64,000 nt of DNA from Candidatus Manganitrophus morganii. GTDB taxonomy: Bacteria; Nitrospirota; Nitrospiria; SBBL01; Manganitrophaceae. The notes beneath the pieces are model-generated. The model ran no database searches. It saw only the letters and a list, made by a program, of their open reading frames with translations, and was not told the origin of the DNA. Shown piece after piece: positions 56,772 through 64,000 of the stretch (the first letter of the stretch is position 1; each line of letters starts with the position of its first letter). Location of the stretch: assembly GCA_021651055.1 (NCBI GenBank), contig JAJHOH010000001.1, forward strand, positions 930,001 to 994,000, read 5' to 3'. The position numbers were made by a program, and so were the translations under genes.

Positions 56772-58481
56772 TCATTTTAATCTCCAGGATGACTCGCGCA
56801 ACCAGCGGATCAGATCCTCTGCCGGGGCCGGCCGGCTGATAAAATAGCCCTGCGCCTCATCACAACCAAACGCGGATAACTTTTCCAAAAGGGCGGCGCT
56901 CTCAACCCCTTCGGCGACAACATTCAGTCCGAGGTGATGGGCCAATCCGATCGTGGAGTGTACAATCACGGCATCGTTCTTATTCTCCGCCATGCCTAAG
57001 ATGAAAGATTTGTCGATTTTAAGTGAGCGAACCGGTAGCCTGGTCAGTGAAGCGAGAGACGAATAGCCTGTGCCGAAGTCATCGATCGAAATCTCGATGC
57101 CCATTCCGCTCAAGCGCGTCAGAATCTCTACTGCATTCGTGGGATCTTCCATGATCGCGCTTTCAGTGATCTCAAGGCTCAGACAGGTCGGCTCCAGGCG
57201 GTGGGTCGATAATAGCGTTGCAATAAGATCGGGGATCTCTGGGTCTTGGAGATTCCGCCTCGACAGGTTGACAGCCACATTGATCCGGAGACCTTCTTCT
57301 TGCCAGACATGACACTGCCGAAGAGCGGCATTAAGGACCCACTCGGTAAAAGGCTTGATTAATCCGCTTTTCTCCGCAGGAATGACAAACTCATTCGGTG
57401 GAATGAAGCCATGTTCTGGATGCTTCCAACGGGCAAGCGCCTCCACACCAACGACATGATGTTCCTGAAGATCTATTTTCGGTTGGAAGTGGAGTAGTAA
57501 TTCGTTCTTTTCGATTGCCTGCTGCAATTCCCCTAAAAGCACGAGCCGACGCGGGCTATATCGATTTAGCCTGTCTTCGTAGATCGCATAGTCTTTTCCG
57601 ATTTCTTTAGCGGTGTACATCGCCACATCCGCCCTTTGAAGGAGCGTCTCGGCATTGGCACCGTGATCGGGATAAACCGCAATTCCGATACCGACGTCCA
57701 CGACGATAGGCAGATCCTCAATCATCATCGGTTTCGCAAGCGCTTCGATGATTTTATGCGCCACCGCGTGAACATCCTCTTTCTCTGTGAGTTTCGGCAG
57801 GAGCACAGCGAATTCATCCCCACCGAGCCGGGCCACCATATTCGGCTCATACACGATCTCGGACAACCGTTGCCCCACCTGCTGCAGCAGGAAATCTCCC
57901 CGATGATGCCCGAGGGTGTCGTTAATCTCTTTGAAGCGGTTTAAATCCAGCAACAAAAGGGCCATAGGATGATCCTCAAATTGTGCAGCGACAATGGCCG
58001 CTTGAAGACGGTCATGGAGTCGGGTCCGATTCGGAAGGGCCGTCAATGGGTCATAATAGGCCAGGTGTCTCACCATCTCCTCCGACTGGCGGTGATCCAG
58101 ACGCATTTTGGCTTGACTCAACTCCCGCTCTATCGTCGGGATCAACCGCTTTAGATTCCCTTTCATCAGATAGTCATTGGCGCCCGCTTTCATCCCCGCG
58201 ACCGCAACTTCCTCACCGATCGTACCGGAGACGAAAATAAACGGCACATCAAGCGCATTCTTCCTCAACAACTCCAACGCCCTCAATCCATTGAAGTCCG
58301 GCATGGAGTAGTCCGAAAAAACGATGTCCCAGGTATTCCGCTCCAATGCTGCGTTCATCTTCTCTGCGGTATCCACGACCAGAACGGTCGGGTCGTAACC
58401 TCCTTTCGTCAGCTCTCGGACCAAAAGCTCCGCATCTTCCTTGGAATCCTCAACGATCAATACACGTATCGTCTGAGACAT
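56772..58481 (-). CDS. REC-GGDEF-EAL protein
   Basis: Response-regulator-type enzyme of cyclic di-GMP metabolism. Receiver (1-130, acceptor in DIVFSDYSMPDFNG), GGDEF (about 145-305, motif RLGGDEFAVLL intact), and EAL (about 320-560, VEALARWKHP with NLSRRNLQD and DDFGTGYSSL intact). Both catalytic motifs look active, so the net direction depends on phosphorylation. The C-terminus (CDEAQGYFISRPAPA) resembles the decayed fragment at 27092-27297. No partner kinase is adjacent on the same strand; the hybrid kinase at 58957 is divergent. Confidence 0.93.
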   Translation of the reverse strand: MSQTIRVLIVEDSKEDAELLVRELTKGGYDPTVLVVDTAEKMNAALERNTWDIVFSDYSMPDFNGLRALELLRKNALDVPFIFVSGTIGEEVAVAGMKAGANDYLMKGNLKRLIPTIERELSQAKMRLDHRQSEEMVRHLAYYDPLTALPNRTRLHDRLQAAIVAAQFEDHPMALLLLDLNRFKEINDTLGHHRGDFLLQQVGQRLSEIVYEPNMVARLGGDEFAVLLPKLTEKEDVHAVAHKIIEALAKPMMIEDLPIVVDVGIGIAVYPDHGANAETLLQRADVAMYTAKEIGKDYAIYEDRLNRYSPRRLVLLGELQQAIEKNELLLHFQPKIDLQEHHVVGVEALARWKHPEHGFIPPNEFVIPAEKSGLIKPFTEWVLNAALRQCHVWQEEGLRINVAVNLSRRNLQDPEIPDLIATLLSTHRLEPTCLSLEITESAIMEDPTNAVEILTRLSGMGIEISIDDFGTGYSSLASLTRLPVRSLKIDKSFILGMAENKNDAVIVHSTIGLAHHLGLNVVAEGVESAALLEKLSAFGCDEAQGYFISRPAPAEDLIRWLRESSWRLK

Positions 58482-58893
58482 AAAAACCTCTCTCTTCCTT
58501 CAATGAGGAAAACCCCCTTGTCTTGCATCACCCCTTAGAATCCACCGATGAGAGAGACGTAGATCGTTTCTCTCTCCCTGCTTCTCGTCGGTTAAAACTG
58601 TCCGATATGCGATGGAGGATATGCCAGAGTGTCTACAGCCGCTAAAAAAGAGGAAGGAACTCGTCGGCGGCAAGGAGTATTCCAGGTTTGGTCATCTAGA
58701 TCGGGCACCGCAGTCATATTAATATAAGGCATGCTAATATACCATTTCAGGGTTACGCTAAGTATATCACCTGCCCCGGAAATAGAATCAAAGATAAAAC
58801 GTAGGGTTAAAAACCCACAGGTCAAGAAGAATGATCGGAGGAAAGCAAAGCGGCGGTGGAAGACATTGGGGACCCTCAATCTTAAAGGATAAC
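58482..58893. other. Non-coding gap, possible gene remnant
   Basis: About 410 bases without a supportable gene. A 95-codon minus-strand frame (58592-58879, TTG start) has a coherent-looking C-terminal half but no ribosome site and no family, so it may be a relic of an exported protein. Nothing else is recognised here apart from the promoter at the right edge. Confidence 0.4.
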
Positions 58894-58923
58894 TTGCATC
58901 TAAAAAAGGATCTCTCCTATAAT
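58894..58923 (+). promoter_or_regulatory. Promoter of the MEDS hybrid kinase
   Basis: TTGCAT (58894-58899), 18-base spacer, perfect TATAAT (58918-58923). The start near 58930 is about 27 bases before the ATG, which has GGAGGG ahead. Confidence 0.65.
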
Positions 58924-58956
58924 TAAAGAAGTTTTTTTACGCTGGAGGGAGACCTC

Positions 58957-61900
58957 ATGAACGAGTTGACCGAGCAGATCGGGAATCTACAGCCAGGAGA
59001 TCATCTTTGTCTTATTTATGACAAGGATCCGTCCGAACAGATGCCGGCGCTGATCCTATTTATCAAACAAGGTTTAGAGCAGGGAGAACAATGCGCCTAC
59101 ATCGCGGATGATCAGACCGTCGACCAGGTGACCCGCGCCCTTGAAGAGAGTGGCATCGAAGTTTCCAAGGAACTGAAAAGAGGCGCCCTCCTGCTCTGGA
59201 CGAGAGCGGAATGGCGTCCGCCGGAAGAATGTGATTCCGACAAGAAAACGCTGCAAGTGCGCCATTTCATCGATGCGGCTCTTTCAGCCGGATTTACAGG
59301 CATCCGGTTTGCCGTGGAGATGACCTGGGCGTTGGGTCCCGATATCAGCGGGGAAAAGATAAGAGATTGGGAGGCGACGATCAATCAAATCTTCACGCCC
59401 GGCTTCCCGGCGCGAATTATCTGCCAATACAGCCGCAGCCGACTCACCCCGGATGTCGTGGAGAGTTCGTTGAGCACTCATCCTCTCGCCATCATCGGAA
59501 ACGATGTCTATCCCAACCATTTTTATGAAATCCCTCCGATTCTTGACGGCAAAACGAAGAGAGGCAAACTTGACTGGATGATCTCTCAGCTCGAAATAAT
59601 GCGCCGACAGAAAAGAGATCGGCATTCGGAGCAAACCAGTAAACTGCAACACATCTTTCAACTCAATGATCAGGTTAACCGCGCCGAGGACCTCGAAGAA
59701 ATTTACAAGACTTCGCTTGATATCATTCTCCGGGCGGCGAAGGCCGACCGTTCTGCCATTCTATTGATGGATGACAATCAAGTCATGCGATTTAAAAGCT
59801 GGCGCGGACTTTCGGAAGAATACCGCAGGGCGGTCGAGGGACATTCGCCCTGGCCGACCGACACATCCAATCCACAACCGATCTGCATTCATGATATCGA
59901 TGCTGCGCCAATGGAATCCTCTCTAAAGGAGGCGGTGCGCCATGAAGGAATCCATGCGCTCGGATTTTTCCCATTGGTTTATCAGGGCCGCCTTCTTGGG
60001 AAATTCATGGTTTATTATAATCGGCCGCATCCGTTCCTTGAAGACGAAGTGAATCTGATACAAACCATTTCCGGCCATATCGCCTTTTCCATCCAAAGTA
60101 AACAGACGGAGGAGGCCTTACGTCAAAAACAGGTGCACTTGAACATCGCCTTGGAAGCAGGCCAGATGGGGACGTGGGAATGGGACATCCGGTCCGGAAA
60201 AGCCGCGTGGTCCACGGGGTTGGAAGCGATCCACGGGCTTGAGCCGGGAACTTTCGGCGGAACCTTTGAGGATTTCAAACGCGAGATCCACCCGGACGAT
60301 CTCGGTCGGGTACTGGATACGATCGCACAGACCCTTGAAGAAAAGAGCACCTTCCATGTCGAGTATCGGATCATCCGATCAAACGAAGCGATCAAATGGC
60401 TGGAGGCCAGGGGGCGACTGTTCTTGGACCCATCCGGGAAGCCGGATCGAATGATCGGTGTCTGCACCGATATTACCGACCGGAAGAGCGCGGAGGAGGC
60501 CAGTCTGCATCTCTCCTCCATTGTCGAATCTTCGGAGGATGCGATCATCAGCAAGTCACTGAAAGGAGTGATTCAGAGTTGGAACAAGGGAGCCGAGCGA
60601 ATCTTCGGGTACTCGGCGGAGGAAGCGATTGGACGCCCCGTCACCCTCCTGATTCCAGCAGACCGGATCAGTGAAGAGGCAGAAATCCTCAGGCGGATCA
60701 ACCGGGGAGAACGCATTGAACACTACGAGACGATCCGGATTAGAAAAGACGGCAAGACGCTGTCGATCTCTTTGACCGTTTCTCCGGTTAAGGATCAGTA
60801 CGGCAGGATCATCGGGGTTTCTAAGATTGCGCGGGATATTACCCAGCGTAGGGAAGCCGAGAGGGAGCGGGAGGAATCGCTCGCCCGGGAACAGAAGGCG
60901 CGATCGGAAGCTCAGGAGGCGAATCGACTCAGAGATGAATTCTTGGCGACCGTCTCCCACGAGTTGCGCACGCCGCTGAATGCGATTTACGGATGGACAC
61001 GGCTTCTGAGGATGGGGGATGCGGACGATCAAATGTATGAAACGGCGCTTGAGACGATTGAACGAAATGCGCTCTCGCAGGCAAGGTTAATCGATGATTT
61101 GCTCGATGTCTCTCGCATTATCGCCGGGAAGTTTAATCTTCAAGTTTCTCCTGTGGATATCCCTCCCGTGATCGCGGCGGTGGTCGATACGCTCCGGCCG
61201 GCCGCCTCGGCAAAGGGAATTCAGGTCCACACCGCGCTTGACTCCTCGATCGGTCCCGTTCTGGCCGATCCGGACCGGCTACAGCAGGTGATCTGGAACC
61301 TCCTTTCAAACGCGATTAAATTCACGCCGGATGCAGGGCAGGTGGAGGTCCGCTTGGAGCGGGTCGATCCCTATGTTGAGGTTTCCGTAAAAGACACAGG
61401 GATTGGGATCTCCTCCGATTTTCTTCCTTATGTCTTCGATCGCTTCCGCCAGGCCGAGGGGAGCAGCATACGAAGCCAGGGAGGACTCGGCCTGGGTCTT
61501 GCGATTGTCCGGCATTTGGTGGAGTTGCATGGGGGAACGGTCTCTGCAGAAAGCCGCGGCAACGGGCAAGGAGCAACCTTCAAGGTAAAGCTTCCGATCC
61601 GCGCCGTTCGAATCAGACCCGCCGCGTTACAGCCGCCACATTCTTTAGATCAAATGGAAGGGTCCCGCCGTTATCCGAGGGTATTGGAAGGTCTCCAGGT
61701 CCTTCTCGTCGACGATGAATCAGATGCGCGCGACTTATTGACTGCGGTCATTGAACGATATGGCGCAAGGGTCGCTCCGGCCGGATCGGCGGAAGAGGCT
61801 CTGGAGAGCGCTATGCAACAGAGACCGGATCTTCTGATTGCCGATATCGGGATGCCGGGAATGGATGGGTATGTCTTCATCGATCGTTTCAGATCTTGGG

Positions 61901-62082
61901 AGAAATCGCACGGCTTCGAGCAGATTCCCGCGATTGCATTAACGGCTTATGCCGGGCCGGAGGACAGAAGACGCGCACTCTCGGCAGGCTTCCGGATCCA
62001 TATCGCCAAACCGGTGGAGCCGACTGAGCTGATAACGGTGATGGTAAAGCTCATCAGCCGCTCTGGAGAACCGGTGTTATAA
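58957..62082 (+). CDS. Hybrid histidine kinase: MEDS-GAF-PAS-PAS-HisKA-HATPase-REC
   Basis: A 1041-residue cytoplasmic hybrid kinase. The N-terminal 200 residues are a MEDS (DcmR-type sensory) domain, with GDHLCLIYDKDPSEQ and GALLLWTRAEW. A GAF domain (about 235-385), two PAS domains (about 395-510 and 520-640), HisKA with phospho-acceptor in LATVSHELRTPLNAIYGW, HATPase (DTGIGIS, GLGLGLAIV), and a C-terminal receiver (about 910-1035, acceptor in DLLIADIGMPGMDG) follow. MEDS domains are linked to methyl-group or hydrocarbon sensing in other organisms. No transmembrane helix. Output partner unknown. Confidence 0.93.
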   Translation: MNELTEQIGNLQPGDHLCLIYDKDPSEQMPALILFIKQGLEQGEQCAYIADDQTVDQVTRALEESGIEVSKELKRGALLLWTRAEWRPPEECDSDKKTLQVRHFIDAALSAGFTGIRFAVEMTWALGPDISGEKIRDWEATINQIFTPGFPARIICQYSRSRLTPDVVESSLSTHPLAIIGNDVYPNHFYEIPPILDGKTKRGKLDWMISQLEIMRRQKRDRHSEQTSKLQHIFQLNDQVNRAEDLEEIYKTSLDIILRAAKADRSAILLMDDNQVMRFKSWRGLSEEYRRAVEGHSPWPTDTSNPQPICIHDIDAAPMESSLKEAVRHEGIHALGFFPLVYQGRLLGKFMVYYNRPHPFLEDEVNLIQTISGHIAFSIQSKQTEEALRQKQVHLNIALEAGQMGTWEWDIRSGKAAWSTGLEAIHGLEPGTFGGTFEDFKREIHPDDLGRVLDTIAQTLEEKSTFHVEYRIIRSNEAIKWLEARGRLFLDPSGKPDRMIGVCTDITDRKSAEEASLHLSSIVESSEDAIISKSLKGVIQSWNKGAERIFGYSAEEAIGRPVTLLIPADRISEEAEILRRINRGERIEHYETIRIRKDGKTLSISLTVSPVKDQYGRIIGVSKIARDITQRREAEREREESLAREQKARSEAQEANRLRDEFLATVSHELRTPLNAIYGWTRLLRMGDADDQMYETALETIERNALSQARLIDDLLDVSRIIAGKFNLQVSPVDIPPVIAAVVDTLRPAASAKGIQVHTALDSSIGPVLADPDRLQQVIWNLLSNAIKFTPDAGQVEVRLERVDPYVEVSVKDTGIGISSDFLPYVFDRFRQAEGSSIRSQGGLGLGLAIVRHLVELHGGTVSAESRGNGQGATFKVKLPIRAVRIRPAALQPPHSLDQMEGSRRYPRVLEGLQVLLVDDESDARDLLTAVIERYGARVAPAGSAEEALESAMQQRPDLLIADIGMPGMDGYVFIDRFRSWEKSHGFEQIPAIALTAYAGPEDRRRALSAGFRIHIAKPVEPTELITVMVKLISRSGEPVL

Positions 62083-62392
62083 CAAATTCCGCTTTCTTCA
62101 GTCATATCGAAGCTGGCCGGCATTGATCTGTTGATCGTCACCTTTTCTTCTTCACATTCGATCATTGAGGTTGTCTTTTCAGTAATTTACTGATGCCGCG
62201 CTGCCGGCGCTTCCAGGTTCCTGTTTGCGACCGTCATCCGAATTCAACCGTACCGCTTCGATCGCATTCTTCCTTTACAGCCGGTTTTTCTTTGTGACTC
62301 TCTTCATTCATTGAACCGTTGCATATATCGCTTGCAACTGGAAATCCAGATGGTAAACTAATCTAATCACCTTGTCAGCTTGGAGAATACAT
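62083..62392. other. Non-coding gap
   Basis: About 310 bases after the hybrid kinase. I find no gene, strong hairpin or sigma-54 site. A short leader with GGAG lies just ahead of the next ATG at 62393. Confidence 0.5.
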
Positions 62393-63190
62393 ATGATCCG
62401 AACAGTCCGTGGAATACTTTTATTCGTATTTATTTTTTCTTTTTCCTCCGTCGCAGCCGAGGAAACTTCCCCTCAGCCGGTTCCGTCGGCTGAAGCGATC
62501 CTCAAAGCGTCCATGGAGCGGATGTATCATCTGAAAGATCAGACCTCCAAGGTCACTTTCCGCGTCGTCCCTCCCGATGGAAAAGAAAAGAAGACCGTCT
62601 TCCGGCTTTACTGGAAGAACTATTTCGGAAAAGATAATTTAAACAGCAAATCGCTCCTGGTAACGGAGTCGCCGGCCAATAACAAAGGGGAGAAGTTCCT
62701 CCTCTGGGAGCGGCCCGAAGAGAAACAGGCAGATATTTGGCTTTATCTTCCGGAGCTTCGCCAGGTGCGGCGAATCCAGGCAGGGGGACATCAGCACGAT
62801 AAAGAAGACGACTCGGACCTGCTCTTCGAGGATATGCACCAGCGCCCCATTGAAAAAGACGAACATCAGTTGATGAACGAGGAGGAAGTGCGGGGGGAGG
62901 TGTGTTATGTCATCGAGAGCCGGCTGAAAGAGCATCCCGCTTACGGCAAAAAAATCCTCTATATCTCTAAAAACGAAGGGACGATTCGAAAGATCGATTA
63001 TTTCTCCGACGAGGGAGCCCTGTTGAAGACCCAATGGATCGATTGGCAGCGGATCGGCGAGAGCTTTGTTTGGAAGGTTTCCCAAATCGTTGATGCAGCG
63101 TCTTCCCGCAAAACCTTCGTTGAGCTCAGCGAGGTGAAGGTCAATGTCGGCTTAAGAGACGATCAATTCTCCGAGCGGGCGCTCCGCTAA
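62393..63190 (+). CDS. Outer-membrane lipoprotein-sorting (LolA/LolB-like) protein
   Basis: A 265-residue periplasmic protein. The ATG at 62393 follows GGAG by seven bases. The signal peptide ends near SSVAAEE. The body matches the outer-membrane lipoprotein-sorting family (DUF1329/LolA-like barrel): KVTFRVVPPDGKEKKTVF, ADIWLYLPELRQVRRIQAGG, and SDLLFEDMHQRP. In other bacteria such proteins often accompany RND-type exporters and bind lipids. It may be paired functionally with an exporter outside the window. It is convergent with the YfiR-like gene. Confidence 0.82.
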   Translation: MIRTVRGILLFVFIFSFSSVAAEETSPQPVPSAEAILKASMERMYHLKDQTSKVTFRVVPPDGKEKKTVFRLYWKNYFGKDNLNSKSLLVTESPANNKGEKFLLWERPEEKQADIWLYLPELRQVRRIQAGGHQHDKEDDSDLLFEDMHQRPIEKDEHQLMNEEEVRGEVCYVIESRLKEHPAYGKKILYISKNEGTIRKIDYFSDEGALLKTQWIDWQRIGESFVWKVSQIVDAASSRKTFVELSEVKVNVGLRDDQFSERALR

Positions 63191-63242
63191 TCAGATTGGG
63201 ATTTATGAAGAGTGATCGCTGAACCGATCGACTCCGATCAGA

Positions 63243-63893
63243 TCACCTCATTACTCTAAGCGGGTAGATGGAAAGTCCCGAATACCCCTCCTCGGAGGGA
63301 AGTCTTTTATCTGCGCCGCCTTCGGGGACGATCCGGGCTAACTTTAACAACTGAGAGCTCGGTTTCAAACTGGCCCGCTCGAATGCAGCCACATTGACTG
63401 CAAAATGGACCCGGTTTTGATCCATGACCAATTGAACCATCCCCCCCTTTCCAGCGAAGCGCTCGATGTCGCTGACAGTCAATACCGGCGTTTGGCTAAG
63501 ATGTTTTAGAATCTCGGTGAGGTTCTCCTCCTCCGAGCGACTGACAAAGAGAATCCGGGATTCGACCGCCTCTTCGATCTTGGAGAATCGTTTCACCGTC
63601 ATCCGCTCGTCTCGGATATTCTTTCCCGAAACCACCTCATCGATAAGATCGCCGAAGGGATCGTCCCCCACGATCCCGATCACAAAGGGCCGGCCCTCTC
63701 TCATGATCTCTTCCGGCCACTCCACAAACTTGGCGAAGTGGTAGATAAATGCCGCCTTGATCTCGTACTCAGTGAGTGTCCGCGGCTCGGCTTGAGCAGG
63801 AAGAATCATGGCAACGATATACGTGACCCCAGTTAAAAACAGCCGAAATAGATCGATACGCAATATCATCTTTGAGTTCCGATGCGACGCCAT
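63243..63893 (-). CDS. YfiR-family (DUF4154) periplasmic protein
   Basis: A periplasmic inhibitor-type protein; YfiR in pseudomonads controls the diguanylate cyclase YfiN. Family hallmarks are EYEIKAAFIYHFAKFVEWPEE near the N-terminus of the mature protein, IGIVGDDPFG, and the C-terminal VHFAVNVAAFERASLKPSSQLLKLA. It has a signal peptide (TYIVAMILPAQAE). The start at 63893 follows GAAGG by four bases; an ATG at 63962 would add 23 residues. The partner cyclase is presumably beyond the right edge. The motif fragments here are split: each is shorter than the full conserved block. Confidence 0.82.
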   Translation of the reverse strand: MASHRNSKMILRIDLFRLFLTGVTYIVAMILPAQAEPRTLTEYEIKAAFIYHFAKFVEWPEEIMREGRPFVIGIVGDDPFGDLIDEVVSGKNIRDERMTVKRFSKIEEAVESRILFVSRSEEENLTEILKHLSQTPVLTVSDIERFAGKGGMVQLVMDQNRVHFAVNVAAFERASLKPSSQLLKLARIVPEGGADKRLPSEEGYSGLSIYPLRVMR

Positions 63894-64000
63894 GAAACCT
63901 TCGCCCTCTATGCGGGCCGGAGCAGTTACTCCGTCTCCTGACTTCATCTCTAATACCGCCATGCGATCTTTCCGTAAACGGCCCGCTGAATTTCCACCCG

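Noticed and set aside
1-64000. CRISPR array, rRNA operon, intact transposase, integrase or prophage
   Set aside because: No regularly spaced repeats with spacers, no rRNA segments and no recombinase motifs were seen in the window.

Overview
The window reads as a chromosomal segment of a moderately GC-rich, Gram-negative, respiratory bacterium with many two-component systems. The mix of a Rieske/cytochrome b-c complex with a fused cytochrome c domain, PEP synthase, universal stress proteins, several sigma-54 regulators and a giant secreted multicopper oxidase resembles Nitrospirota, possibly a metal-oxidising lineage. That placement is inference; no rRNA or marker set is present to settle it.

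Layout. 1-5.5 kb: two secreted or lipidated surface proteins, rlmN, a tiny YHS protein and a Spy/CpxP-like periplasmic protein. 5.7-11.7 kb: an overlapping cassette of two M16 peptidase-fold proteins, LarE and a secreted hypothetical, then gltX and tRNA-Gln(CTG). 11.7-15.2 kb: a probable acquired insert, an MFS exporter and divergent LysR regulator flanked by AT-rich non-coding DNA. 15.3-27 kb: a sigma-54 regulatory block. It has a five-gene leftward operon (REC, histidine kinase, NtrC-type regulator, coiled-coil protein, TPR lipoprotein), a divergent histidine kinase/NtrC pair, and three small or surface-protein target genes, all with -24/-12 promoters and a shared tandem GGGG-N6-CCCC enhancer. 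27-42 kb: an EAL remnant, a Na+/Ca2+ exchanger, a PAS-GGDEF protein, OsmC, PEP synthase, a beta-CASP nuclease, CBS and UspA proteins, a UbiB-like kinase and more signalling genes.

42-54 kb is the respiratory and copper-protein core: Rieske protein, cytochrome b-c fusion, small cytochrome c, TPR protein, PAS sigma-54 activator, CopD-like membrane protein, a 1638-residue multicopper oxidase, a cupredoxin-like partner and a hemerythrin. The TPR gene and the oxidase gene carry matching -24/-12 promoters and matching upstream elements (CTGTTCA, TGTCC, GGCCGGTT, TTGGACA), with the sigma-54 activator gene between them. This looks like a dedicated regulon for the oxidase. 54-64 kb: an FNR/CRP-type regulator divergent from an alpha/beta hydrolase, a quinone-reductase-like flavodoxin-fold protein, a REC-GGDEF-EAL protein, a MEDS-domain hybrid kinase, a LolA/LolB-like protein and a YfiR-like protein.

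A third regulatory layer is a promoter family seen seven times (GGGG directly before a TTG(T/C) -35 box, 17-18 bp spacer, CANAAT-like -10). It precedes OsmC, two UspA genes, a GGDEF gene, a zinc-ribbon gene, the FNR/CRP gene itself and the hydrolase, and suggests a general stress regulon. All functional statements come from reading motifs and context; no database search was run.
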